From positions 1 through 43,351 of the forward strand of contig RFQZ01000021.1 in assembly GCA_009924735.1 (NCBI GenBank): 43,351 bases of DNA. The letters are read 5' to 3'. The notes beneath the pieces were generated by a model. It searched no databases and was not told where the DNA came from. It saw only the letters and a list, made by a program, of their open reading frames with translations. The stretch comes from Flavobacteriia bacterium. GTDB lineage: Bacteria > Bacteroidota > Bacteroidia > Flavobacteriales_D > Crocinitomicaceae. Shown piece after piece: positions 1-7,923 of the stretch (position 1 is the first letter of the stretch; every line of letters starts with the position of its first letter). Made by a program: the position numbers and the translations under genes.

Positions 1-1
1 A

Positions 2-73
2 CCGGGTGTTTACTACATTCAAATCATCAATGGCGAGCGCGCTACGGAGGTATTGAAGGAAGTCATTCGCTGA
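2..73 (+). CDS. 3' end of a T9SS cargo protein (type A C-terminal sorting domain), partial
   Basis: An open frame enters from the left edge and stops at TGA 71-73. The visible 23 residues begin PGVYYIQIINGE and end in a basic KEVIR tail. This matches the end of the type A type IX secretion sorting domain, in which a GxYxxxI/V strand is followed by a short hydrophilic turn and a final strand ending in K/R. The signal directs export across the outer membrane by the Por machinery and is then removed. The passenger domain lies outside the window, so the protein's role cannot be stated. A strong terminator follows 26 bases downstream. Confidence 0.8.
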   Translation, partial: PGVYYIQIINGERATEVLKEVIR

Positions 74-99
74 TAAACCAAACAATCATTTTCAAATTC

Positions 100-129
100 A
101 ATCCCCGGGTTCGCTCGGGGATTTTTTTT
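100..129 (+). terminator. Rho-independent terminator with TTCG tetraloop
   Basis: Positions 100-109 pair with 114-123 in a 10-bp stem that includes one G-T wobble. The stem closes on a TTCG tetraloop (110-113) and is followed by eight T (122-129). It ends the T9SS cargo transcript and insulates the aminotransferase gene starting at 148. Confidence 0.9.
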
Positions 130-147
130 ACTTCGTATTTTAGCACC

Positions 148-1338
148 ATGAATGTTTCTGAATTTTTTCAATCTTCCTTGGGACAAACTACGCCCTTTCC
201 ATTCTTGATTCACGTTAAGAGCGCCAAAGGATTGTTTATATACGATCAGAACAACAACGCAATAGCCGACCTGATTTCTGGTGTTGCTGTCAGTTCACTT
301 GGACATGGCCATCCTAAAATTCAAGATGCCATTCACAAACAGGTGGATGAATTCATGCACGTAATGGTCTATGGCGAATTCATTCAAGATGCACAGGTCA
401 CTTTCGCCAATGCCTTACTGAAACTGTTACCAGAAACATTGAATGCTGTTTACCCTGTCAATTCAGGAACTGAGGCGATTGAAGCTGCAATGAAATTGGT
501 GAAACGCGTAACGGGAAGAAGTGAGATCATCGCATTCAAAGGCGCCTATCATGGGAGCACCCAAGGATCCATGAGTATTTCATCCAATGAAGTGAAGAAA
601 ACAAATTTTCGTCCGTTATTGCCGGGGATTCGTTTTATCAACTTAAATCGCTTTGATGAATTGGATTGCATCACGGAAAATACAGCAGGTGTATTTTTAG
701 AAACCATACAAGGCGACGCCGGCATACGAATTCCAGAAGTTGCTTATATCCAAGCGCTCAGAAAACGATGTGATGAAGTGGGAGCAATGTTGGTGTTGGA
801 TGAAATTCAATGTGGGTTGGGAAGGACAGGAAAACTTTTTGCATTTGAACATTTTGGTATCGTACCCGATGTACTCACCTTGGGGAAAGCCTTAGGAGGA
901 GGGATGCCCATTGGTGCCTTGGTAACCCGTCAAGAATGGATGCAGGCATTTACCCACGACCCAATGTTGGGTCACATTACAACCTTTGGCGGTCATCCCG
1001 TTGTTTGCGCTGCAGCCACTGCATTTCTTGATGTGTTGACAACAGAAATTGATTTGAACCATGTTCAGGTGGTTGCTGAAATTTTTCGTGCGACGATAGG
1101 CGCTCATCCCGACATTGTTGAAGTGCGAAACAAAGGATTGATGTTTGCCTTTGATATGGTTTCTGCAGAACGCGTTGAAAAGGTTGTCAAGCTTTGCTTA
1201 GAAAAAAACATGTTGACTTTCTGGTTTCTTTCCCATCCGAATAGTTTTAGGTTGGCGCCGCCTTTAAACATTACGGTTGAGCAAGCAAATTACTATGCCG
1301 GAGAAATTTTCAAGGTGATTGAAGAGACGAAGGATTAG
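148..1338 (+). CDS. Class III (ornithine/acetylornithine-type) PLP aminotransferase
   Basis: This 396-aa protein has the length and motif order of fold-type I, class III aminotransferases, which move an omega-amino group to 2-oxoglutarate. Visible motifs are SGTEA (106-110) for the PLP phosphate, AYHGS (133-137), the cofactor-ring Asp in LDEIQ (Asp218, Gln221), and the Schiff-base lysine in TLGKALGGG (Lys247). ArgD/RocD relatives share this layout. No other arginine or ornithine genes are nearby, so the substrate is open. The ATG at 148 lies four bases after TATTTTAG (136-143), a one-mismatch version of the TAnnTTTG box, just beyond the preceding terminator. The gene appears to be transcribed alone or with the small secreted-protein gene downstream. 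Confidence 0.88.
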   Translation: MNVSEFFQSSLGQTTPFPFLIHVKSAKGLFIYDQNNNAIADLISGVAVSSLGHGHPKIQDAIHKQVDEFMHVMVYGEFIQDAQVTFANALLKLLPETLNAVYPVNSGTEAIEAAMKLVKRVTGRSEIIAFKGAYHGSTQGSMSISSNEVKKTNFRPLLPGIRFINLNRFDELDCITENTAGVFLETIQGDAGIRIPEVAYIQALRKRCDEVGAMLVLDEIQCGLGRTGKLFAFEHFGIVPDVLTLGKALGGGMPIGALVTRQEWMQAFTHDPMLGHITTFGGHPVVCAAATAFLDVLTTEIDLNHVQVVAEIFRATIGAHPDIVEVRNKGLMFAFDMVSAERVEKVVKLCLEKNMLTFWFLSHPNSFRLAPPLNITVEQANYYAGEIFKVIEETKD

Positions 1339-1390
1339 GCGCTTAACAAAATGATTATTAACCCAAGGGACAATATCGTTCCAAGTTTTA

Positions 1391-1398
1391 TAAATTTG
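1391..1398 (+). promoter_or_regulatory. Putative -7 box TAAATTTG for the gene at 1402
   Basis: TAAATTTG fits the Bacteroidota -7 consensus TAnnTTTG exactly and is followed by C. Only three bases separate it from the ATG at 1402, so a transcript from it would have essentially no leader. I found no clear -33 TTTG at the usual distance. Confidence 0.45.
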
Positions 1399-1401
1399 CA
1401 C

Positions 1402-1935
1402 ATGCGATGTTTACTTTTTTCTGTTTTGGTTTTGGTTGGTTTTCAATGCTTCGCTCAGGGGTTGAAATTGAAAGAATGTGTTGTCATAGCACAATTTGAG
1501 AAATTGGAGGACAGGTATGCCTTGGAGGTAAACTTGTGTGAGATTTTAAATCCAATGAAGGTACAAACGATTCCCGCTACAAACATTGTCAAACAAGGTG
1601 GAACAGCCTTGCAGCTAAGTTCAGACAGCTCTATGATGTCTTGGAAAGCAAAGAACATTCAAACCTATTGTGTTGTCAGTGTCAAGGGTTATGATAAAAA
1701 GTTCAAATCTTCGAAAAGCGACATTTCTTTTAAGGATGCATTGGAAAGGGCCACCCTTTATAGCTTGTATAAAGCAGACATTTCCTCGGTTACCTTTGAG
1801 TTTTTGTTTTTCCGCGAAGGGAAGGTGGTATATTCAGATTTGTTAAAAATCGGAAACATTGGGGAACGTGATGATGTGGTTAAGCGTTTTCGAAAAAAGG
1901 CACCCAAGCACATCGCAGAACACTGGTTGAATTAG
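1402..1935 (+). CDS. Small secreted protein of unknown function
   Basis: No known family is recognised. The open frame extends upstream to 1351, but the ATG at 1402 is preferred. It begins a clean signal peptide (MRCLLFSVLVLVGFQCFAQ, probable cleavage after AQ or before G) and sits three bases after a TAAATTTG box. The mature part is about 157 residues, rich in Lys and aromatic residues, with no transmembrane segment, no T9SS tail and no lipobox. It is probably periplasmic or outer-membrane associated. Its TAG stop (1933-1935) overlaps the stop of the convergent barrel gene within TTAG. Confidence 0.65.
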   Translation: MRCLLFSVLVLVGFQCFAQGLKLKECVVIAQFEKLEDRYALEVNLCEILNPMKVQTIPATNIVKQGGTALQLSSDSSMMSWKAKNIQTYCVVSVKGYDKKFKSSKSDISFKDALERATLYSLYKADISSVTFEFLFFREGKVVYSDLLKIGNIGERDDVVKRFRKKAPKHIAEHWLN

Positions 1936-2816
1936 TTTTTATCCTGAAAACCTTTGTTTTTCTCTACATCCGAAGGATCGCCATACGCCCCGCATTTAGG
2001 TTGTCTTTCAAACAATTTAATCAATCGAATTTGCCCTTGAATAGGCCAGTAGGTTGAACTAAACCAATTCATTTTTGCATTCCATCCTGACCATTGAGAA
2101 AGGTTTAAAACCGGCAAAGACACCCCGGGAATTAACATCCAAGCACGGTTCAAACGAATGCCATACCCGAGAGAATAATGCATTTGTATCACCAATGGTT
2201 TGTAGAATTTTTGTGGTTTTAAGGTTCCAAATGCATTCTCATAATCCTCGTTTTTTCCAAGAAGGGCATAATCCACGTTGATTCCCAAAGATTGGTCTAT
2301 GAAGTATTTTCTGGCTTTGTCAATTTTCTTTTTCCCTACGTAAAGCAGGGTATGGGCATCAAACCTTCCGAAGGCCAAACCATTGGAGTAGTTTCCATGT
2401 CCTTCGGAACTTGAGGTGATGTCGCCCAACGCATTGGTGAAATCGATTTGGGTGGTTTCAATGCCGCGGTATTGTCTGTATCCAATCGCCATGTCCATGT
2501 AATCCAACAACCTTGTTTTTTTGAGTGCTTTGATTGGAATTAAGCCTTTCCATTTAGGGAAAATCACGTATCCAAATTCACCATAAAATCCAATTTTCCC
2601 AGCGGGGTCTATGCGGGAAATCCCGCGGCTGTTGCCAACCATGCTTTCAAAGGTTTCTGTTTTAGGGGTAAATTGCCAGGTTGGCCCTATTGAAAAGGTG
2701 ATTCCTGTATTTTTAACCAATAAATAATCATTTCCCTTCGTGCCTTTTTTAAACCCATAATCTTGTGCGAATAATACACAAGGTAATACAAAAGAAATAA
2801 TCAAAATTCTACGCAT
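1932..2816 (-). CDS. Predicted outer-membrane or exported beta-rich protein, unknown function
   Basis: The protein is 294 aa. The start at 2816 is preferred over the upstream extension to 2837 because it opens a normal signal peptide (MRRILIISFVLPCVLFAQ). The rest has alternating hydrophobic/polar stretches with many aromatics (for example FYGEFGYVIF and MAIGYRQYRG), as expected of an outer-membrane beta barrel. It then has a hydrophilic tail with KCGAYGDPSDVEKNKG. No family is recognised. Its start overlaps the 3' end of kmo by 8 bases, so the two are probably co-transcribed and translationally coupled. No metabolic link to kynurenine is evident. Confidence 0.65.
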   Translation of the reverse strand: MRRILIISFVLPCVLFAQDYGFKKGTKGNDYLLVKNTGITFSIGPTWQFTPKTETFESMVGNSRGISRIDPAGKIGFYGEFGYVIFPKWKGLIPIKALKKTRLLDYMDMAIGYRQYRGIETTQIDFTNALGDITSSSEGHGNYSNGLAFGRFDAHTLLYVGKKKIDKARKYFIDQSLGINVDYALLGKNEDYENAFGTLKPQKFYKPLVIQMHYSLGYGIRLNRAWMLIPGVSLPVLNLSQWSGWNAKMNWFSSTYWPIQGQIRLIKLFERQPKCGAYGDPSDVEKNKGFQDKN

Positions 2817-4206
2817 GGCTAAAATTAAAATGAGCACTTTTCTCTAATAATAAATTCATTACGTCCTCCGAATCCCAGCGATCTTCAATCCCTTCCATGG
2901 CCATTACCTCGTCCATGATGCCATTTTGCACCTGTCCTTGCTGATAGGCTTCACTGTATCGGATATTGCTGAAGGTGACCTGCGAATACAACGGCATCCA
3001 ACGCTCAGGGTACAGCTCACTAAATTTCGCCTCAATTTTTTTACGTAAGATAAACGCTGGATCTGCCACATAATCCCGCATCACTAAGTAGTTGTCTAGC
3101 GATAAATCTTGTAATGCATCACCATCTGGTTTTCGAACGATGCTATATGCTTCGAATACGCGTGGCCAATCCTCTTGGTGTTTTTCCATCAATTCAAACA
3201 AAACACGACAATCCTCAAATCCTGCGTTCATTCCTTGTCCGTAAAAAGGAACCGTTCCATGCGCGGCATCCCCCATTAAGGCTACTTTGCCGGCATGCCA
3301 AGGCTTACAACGTATAATAGATAAAGAAGATAAAGGATGATCTTCCCACGCGTCAGCGACATTCGGTACCATGGCATAAAAATCCGGGAATACCTCTTGG
3401 AAGAACTCATCTACTTTTTCCTTTGATGTTAAGCGATCAAAGGCGTATTTGTCATCTTCGTACGGCATAAATAAGGTGCATGTAAATGAACCATCCTCAT
3501 TCGCTAAGGCAATCATCATAAAGCGTCCCCGCGGCCAGATGTGTAAGGCGTTTTTGTCTAGTTTGTAGGATCCATCAGCATTGGCAGGTAACAACAGTTC
3601 TCGATAGCCGTCTGCAATGAAGTTCTGACTGTAACTAAATCGATTTCGTTTTTGGAAAGAGCTATAACGTACACTTGAGAAGGAACCATCTGCCGCAAAT
3701 ACGACATCAGCCTTCACCGTGAATCGCTCCCCGGTACGTTCGTTGTGTATGAACGCTTCGCCCGTTTCTGTATCCACTCTATCGCATGAATGCTGATAAT
3801 GTATGGTAGCATTTCCGTGATTCTCCGCAATATCCATCATCGTAGCATTGATTTTCCCTCGAGAAACAGAGAAAATAGCTTGACCATCTTTCCCATATTG
3901 TTGATAGGTCAAGTTTCCTTCTAAATCATGCATCATTCGTCCGTACATCGGAATGGCAATTTTTCGAATTTCATCCCCAACGCCAACTTTATCCAATGCA
4001 GTCCATCCACGCACTGAAAGCGCTAAATTGATGGATTTTCCTGCTGAGATTTCCGCTTGACGAATGTCTGAGCGACGTTCGAAGATCGTGACCTTATATC
4101 CCGCTTTTGATAAATATACGGCCCAAAGAGATCCAACCAATCCCGCTCCGATAATGGTCGCTGTTTTTTGTGAATTTGTTTGCATTTGATTTGTTTTATC
4201 GGACAT
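2809..4206 (-). CDS. kmo: Kynurenine 3-monooxygenase
   Basis: This 465-aa FAD-dependent aromatic hydroxylase would convert L-kynurenine to 3-hydroxykynurenine with NADPH and O2, on the tryptophan route to quinolinate and NAD. It shows the Rossmann dinucleotide motif IIGAGLVG (Gly20, 22, 25), the ribose-binding acidic residue in FERR (Glu43), the central DG motif in FAADGS, and the second FAD motif GDAAHGTVPFYGQGMNAG. That last glycine-rich stretch is very characteristic of KMO. The C-terminal region is hydrophilic here, without an obvious membrane anchor. The ATG at 4206 lies four bases after a TAAATTTG box, which supports this start over Met8. Kynureninase and the other pathway genes are not in the window. 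Confidence 0.9.
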   Translation of the reverse strand: MSDKTNQMQTNSQKTATIIGAGLVGSLWAVYLSKAGYKVTIFERRSDIRQAEISAGKSINLALSVRGWTALDKVGVGDEIRKIAIPMYGRMMHDLEGNLTYQQYGKDGQAIFSVSRGKINATMMDIAENHGNATIHYQHSCDRVDTETGEAFIHNERTGERFTVKADVVFAADGSFSSVRYSSFQKRNRFSYSQNFIADGYRELLLPANADGSYKLDKNALHIWPRGRFMMIALANEDGSFTCTLFMPYEDDKYAFDRLTSKEKVDEFFQEVFPDFYAMVPNVADAWEDHPLSSLSIIRCKPWHAGKVALMGDAAHGTVPFYGQGMNAGFEDCRVLFELMEKHQEDWPRVFEAYSIVRKPDGDALQDLSLDNYLVMRDYVADPAFILRKKIEAKFSELYPERWMPLYSQVTFSNIRYSEAYQQGQVQNGIMDEVMAMEGIEDRWDSEDVMNLLLEKSAHFNFSHA

Positions 4207-4210
4207 TGGA

Positions 4211-4242
4211 CAAATTTACGCAGATTTTAAATGGCTCGACAA
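4211..4242 (-). promoter_or_regulatory. Putative promoter of kmo (TTG-N21-TAAATTTG)
   Basis: On the minus strand, TAAATTTG (4218 to 4211) stands four bases before the kmo ATG. A TTG (4242 to 4240) is 21 bases further upstream, an acceptable -33 spacing for Bacteroidota. A transcript starting a few bases after the box would be leaderless or nearly so. Confidence 0.5.
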
Positions 4243-4306
4243 TTCCCCCCTTTTATTATCCACAACGGTGCGTTGATCTATTTTAGGTGTTTTTGATGTG
4301 TATTCG

Positions 4307-4314
4307 TAACTTTG
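4307..4314 (+). promoter_or_regulatory. Putative -7 box TAACTTTG for panB
   Basis: An exact match to TAnnTTTG, 17 bases before the panB ATG, in the 125-base divergent gap between kmo and panB. TTTTAG (4281-4286) lies 20 bases upstream as a weak -33 candidate. Confidence 0.5.
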
Positions 4315-4331
4315 AGACCTAATCATTTGAA

Positions 4332-5147
4332 ATGTCAATTCATAAAATTGTTAAAAAAGTAACCACGCATACCTTACATGAAATGAAATCCCATGGGAAA
4401 AAGATTTCAATGTTAACGGGTTACGATTACTCTATGGCCAGGATCCTTGATGAGGCCGGTATTGATGTTATTTTGGTTGGAGATTCTGCATCGAATGTCA
4501 TGGCGGGTCACGAAACCACCTTGCCCATAACCTTGGATCAAATGATTTATCATGGATCCTCCGTAGTACGTGCCGTTGAACGAGCGCTTATTGTTGTTGA
4601 TTTGCCGTTTGGAAGTTACCAAGGAAATTCAAAGGAAGCTTTAAACAGTGCCATTCGCATCATGAAAGAAACCGGTGCACATGCAGTAAAAATGGAAGGT
4701 GGGCTTGAAATCATTGAGTCCATCCAACGAATTTTGACCGCAGGAATTCCTGTCATGGGCCATTTGGGATTAACCCCTCAATCCATTTATAAATTTGGAA
4801 CCTATGTGGTAAGAGCGCAAGAAGAGGAGGAAGCAAATCGATTGAAGGAAGATGCCCTTGCCTTGGAAAAAGCAGGGTGCTTCGCAATTGTTTTGGAAAA
4901 AATCCCTGCGACACTGGCAACGGAAGTAGCCCAAAATGTAAAAATTCCCGTCATCGGAATCGGGGCTGGGAACGGTGTGGATGGACAAGTTTTGGTGGTT
5001 CACGACATGTTGGGTATCAACAATGAATTTCAACCTAGGTTTTTACGAAAATACAGAGACTTGCATGCCGAAATGTTGGGTGCTTTTAAAGAATATATCC
5101 AAGATGTACAATCGCTCGATTTTCCAAATGAGAAGGAGCAGTACTAA
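4332..5147 (+). CDS. panB: 3-methyl-2-oxobutanoate hydroxymethyltransferase (ketopantoate hydroxymethyltransferase)
   Basis: PanB transfers a hydroxymethyl group from 5,10-methylene-THF to 2-oxoisovalerate to make ketopantoate, the first step of pantothenate/CoA synthesis. The 271-aa length is typical. The Mg ligands correspond well to those of the E. coli enzyme: Asp51 in VGDSAS, Asp90 in [10 protein letters not shown] and Glu122 in KMEGG. The probable catalytic acid is Glu189 in VLEKIP, and the early motif [17 protein letters not shown] is diagnostic. The gene leads a run in which the iron-complex uptake gene starts inside its last 20 bases, so the two are probably translationally coupled although their functions look unrelated. 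Confidence 0.95.
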   Translation: MSIHKIVKKVTTHTLHEMKSHGKKISMLTGYDYSMARILDEAGIDVILVGDSASNVMAGHETTLPITLDQMIYHGSSVVRAVERALIVVDLPFGSYQGNSKEALNSAIRIMKETGAHAVKMEGGLEIIESIQRILTAGIPVMGHLGLTPQSIYKFGTYVVRAQEEEEANRLKEDALALEKAGCFAIVLEKIPATLATEVAQNVKIPVIGIGAGNGVDGQVLVVHDMLGINNEFQPRFLRKYRDLHAEMLGAFKEYIQDVQSLDFPNEKEQY

Positions 5148-6231
5148 GCTTTTTTTCTGTTCTTTTTTATTCTTACTCATTGGCTGTCAGGATGTTGCTA
5201 AAACTAAAATACCTAAGGCTCATTCGCGCTATAGCCATTGGTTGAAATACCAAAAATCAGAACTTGGAATCGCTGTTTTTATCTTGGACCCAGATCACCA
5301 GCAAGCCACAAAAAAATTGTTTTTTACCCAGCAACCGGATCGTTGCAAGGAGCTTTCAAATTCATTTCAAATCATTGATACCCGTAACCCAAAAATCGCG
5401 ACCACTTCCGCTACCCAAGTTGGGATGCTCGTTGCGTTGAATGCCCGTGATCATGTGTACGCTGTTGCGGGAGGAAAATTTCTTTATGACCCCCAATTGA
5501 AACGGCGATTTAACCAGGGGAAACTCCTTGAAACAGGTCATTCAAATGAAATCCCCTTTGAGTCTTTGGTGAAAAAAAAGGTAGGTTTTTGGATCTCAGA
5601 TGGCATGGAAGCCATGGATGCTTCGCGTTTGAATCGATTTACATCACTTGGAATGTTATCGATTCCCGATTACGACTGGCGTGAAACCCACCCCTTGGGA
5701 AAAGCAGAATGGTTGTTGTTATTTGGAGCCCTTACCAACCAATTTGAATCGGCTGAAATTCTATTCAACGGAATCTGCGATAGGTATAAGGAATACGCTG
5801 AAAAAATGCCAAAAGGCAATGCCTGTCAAAGAATTTTGGTGGGTAATTTCGCAGGAGATTTTTGGTATTCCCCTTTGGGCGATAGTTTTCAAGCCAAGTT
5901 ACTTTCTGAGGTCGATTTTTGTACCTTCTCGATGAATACGAAAGGGACTGGAAGTCTGGCAGCAGATGCAGAAACCATTTTTAATGAGGCAGAAGTCTGT
6001 CAACTGTGGATCAATCCTGGTTTTGATTCGAAGAAACGCATTCTGGCTTCCTTTCCTAAGGCAAACCTATTGAAGCCTTTTCGCGAAGGGAAAATTTACT
6101 GTTATGCGCATAACCTCAATAAATACTGGGAACAAAGTGCCACCAAACCCGACATGGTACTCAAAGATTTGTTGCAAATAAAAAGAGGATTCCCAAAGGG
6201 TAAAATGTACTTTTACAAAGAAGTAAAATGA
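5128..6231 (+). CDS. ABC transporter substrate-binding lipoprotein (iron-complex/cobalamin class)
   Basis: The protein is 367 aa from ATG 5128. The frame is open further back but only inside panB. The 5128 start gives a lipoprotein signal ending in the lipobox LIGC (Cys20), fitting a lipid-anchored periplasmic binding protein. The body resembles the PF01497 (FecB/BtuF) class: an early [13 protein letters not shown] strand-helix, a central [19 protein letters not shown] segment, and a late [20 protein letters not shown] segment. It overlaps panB by 20 bases and the permease gene by four (ATGA). With the next two genes it forms a complete importer. Whether the ligand is a siderophore, heme or cobalamin cannot be read from sequence alone. 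Confidence 0.82.
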   Translation: MRRSSTKLFFCSFLFLLIGCQDVAKTKIPKAHSRYSHWLKYQKSELGIAVFILDPDHQQATKKLFFTQQPDRCKELSNSFQIIDTRNPKIATTSATQVGMLVALNARDHVYAVAGGKFLYDPQLKRRFNQGKLLETGHSNEIPFESLVKKKVGFWISDGMEAMDASRLNRFTSLGMLSIPDYDWRETHPLGKAEWLLLFGALTNQFESAEILFNGICDRYKEYAEKMPKGNACQRILVGNFAGDFWYSPLGDSFQAKLLSEVDFCTFSMNTKGTGSLAADAETIFNEAEVCQLWINPGFDSKKRILASFPKANLLKPFREGKIYCYAHNLNKYWEQSATKPDMVLKDLLQIKRGFPKGKMYFYKEVK

Positions 6232-7235
6232 GTACCAAGAACAAAAATTTGCTTTTGTTAATCGGCGCATTGGCTGCCATACTTTTGCTTTTTGGATTGT
6301 ATCTAAAAACGGGCACAATTCATACCCCATGGTCCAGTGTTTTGGGTGCCTTGTGTAGCAATGATCTTACAAATGAAAATCACGTTGTCATCCAGTCTTT
6401 TCGTTTGCCAAGAATTCTCATGGCCTTCCTTGCGGGGTCCGCTCTTTCTGTCGCGGGGATGTTTATGCAAAATTTGTTCTCGAATCCCTTGGCTGGTCCT
6501 GATGTTTTAGGAATTACCTCAGGGTCTTCCTTGTTGGTAGCCCTTTGGATGATGACAGGATTCACACTGTTCGGTGCCTATTCTGATTTAATTGTTCTTG
6601 GGATTGTAGGCGCACTCATGATGGGGGTTTTAATGCTTGTTTTAGCGCTGAAATTGCGTGGGAATGTGCATTTATTGCTAACCGGTTTGATGCTAGGAAG
6701 TTTCGTGAGTGCCCTAATTTCTGTGGTAGAAGCTTCCGCTGGCGCAAAGGAAATGCAGCAATTTGTGTTTTGGAATTTCGGAAGTTTACAGCGCGTAACC
6801 CTGCAACAAATTCCCTATGTTTTTACATGTGTTTTGGTGGGAATTCTTCTTGCATATTCTCAAGTTCGTTCTATGAATGCCATGGTTTTAGGAGCGACGT
6901 CAGCCAAAGCACTGGGCGTCTCACTTAAGTCGTTTCGCGTTTTAAGTATTTTGACAACGGGTATTTTGACGGGTACCATCACCGCATTTACCGGTCCGAT
7001 TGCTTTCGTAGGATTGGCGATACCCAATGTGGCTAAAATGCTTTGCAAAACTCAAAACCATCGCGTGCTTCTCCTGGCAAATGTTTTACTTGGCGCCCTG
7101 TTTCTGGGCTTGTGTGATTTTGCCATCGTATGTTTGCAACCCCTCATTGCAATTCCGCTGAATGCATTGATTTCACTCATTGGGGTTCCTTTTATCGTAT
7201 GGATGATTTTTAAAAACCGTTATGTTACAAGCTAA
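6228..7235 (+). CDS. FecCD-family ABC transporter permease
   Basis: This 335-aa polytopic membrane protein has roughly nine or ten hydrophobic segments, starting with residues 8-25. Family motifs are RLPR (59-62) followed by the small-residue stretch LAGSALSVAG, then NPLAGPDVLG (86-95), and the late GPIAFVGLAIPN next to the coupling-helix region. These identify the BtuC/FecCD/FhuB permease family, which imports iron-siderophore, heme or vitamin B12. It overlaps the binding protein by ATGA and the ATPase by 14 bases. A single permease gene implies a homodimeric channel. Confidence 0.93.
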   Translation: MSTKNKNLLLLIGALAAILLLFGLYLKTGTIHTPWSSVLGALCSNDLTNENHVVIQSFRLPRILMAFLAGSALSVAGMFMQNLFSNPLAGPDVLGITSGSSLLVALWMMTGFTLFGAYSDLIVLGIVGALMMGVLMLVLALKLRGNVHLLLTGLMLGSFVSALISVVEASAGAKEMQQFVFWNFGSLQRVTLQQIPYVFTCVLVGILLAYSQVRSMNAMVLGATSAKALGVSLKSFRVLSILTTGILTGTITAFTGPIAFVGLAIPNVAKMLCKTQNHRVLLLANVLLGALFLGLCDFAIVCLQPLIAIPLNALISLIGVPFIVWMIFKNRYVTS

Positions 7236-7923
7236 GGACCTTTCCATTGGGTATCGCCATTCGATTGCACAGTTGGGAGAATTGTCGCTTTTACAAGGTC
7301 AGATTTTGGCCTTGGTGGGACGCAATGGCACCGGAAAAACCACCTTATTGAAAACGCTTCAAGGTCAGTTGCCTGCATTACAAGGGGAAGTTACTTTGCA
7401 CAATCAATCGATACGGTCTTTGTCTTTTGACGCATTGTCTAAGGAGATTGCCTGGGTAGATACCCGTTTTCAAGGCGTTCCCCATTTGACAGTCTATGAC
7501 TATGTTTTGTTGGGAAGAACACCTTATTTCAACGCCATGGGAACAGCCACACCCACTGATTTGGTGGCGGTAAAAAAAGCTTTGGAACAGGTTGGAATGA
7601 CTGTTCTTAAAGACAAGCAGACCACTGAAATCAGCGATGGGGAACGACAACTCGCTAGCATAGCAAGGGCTTTGGCGCAGGAGACACCCCTTCTCTTTTT
7701 GGATGAACCTACGGCATTTTTAGATTTTCACCACAGAAAAGTGATCTTTACCTTGTTGAAGCACATCGCTGTAGCACAAAGCAAAGGCATCTTGCTGTCT
7801 ACCCATGAACTGGATTTGGTGGTGGCTCATCAACTTCATCTTCTGGTGGTTCGACAGGATGGGAAAATCACCCAACAAAATCCCGTTGAAAACGTGGCGA
7901 AGTTGGAGTCTTGGTTGACTTAG
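7222..7923 (+). CDS. ABC transporter ATPase (FecE/HmuV/BtuD type)
   Basis: This 233-aa nucleotide-binding subunit powers the importer. It shows Walker A GRNGTGKT (33-40), an ABC signature in the variant form ISDGERQ (137-143, first Gly of LSGGQ replaced by Asp), Walker B LLFLDE (157-162) followed by PTAFLDF, and a switch histidine in LLSTHELDL. The variant signature is, to my knowledge, common in this subfamily in Bacteroidota and does not suggest loss of activity. It starts 14 bases inside the permease gene, so expression is coupled. Its TAG stop overlaps that of the convergent hydrolase gene within TTAG. Confidence 0.92.
   Translation: MLQAKDLSIGYRHSIAQLGELSLLQGQILALVGRNGTGKTTLLKTLQGQLPALQGEVTLHNQSIRSLSFDALSKEIAWVDTRFQGVPHLTVYDYVLLGRTPYFNAMGTATPTDLVAVKKALEQVGMTVLKDKQTTEISDGERQLASIARALAQETPLLFLDEPTAFLDFHHRKVIFTLLKHIAVAQSKGILLSTHELDLVVAHQLHLLVVRQDGKITQQNPVENVAKLESWLT

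Noticed and set aside
4975..5127. Longer N-terminus for the substrate-binding protein
   Set aside because: The extension is inside panB in another frame, has no signal peptide logic, and would bury the lipobox 71 residues in; start 5128 gives a normal lipoprotein.
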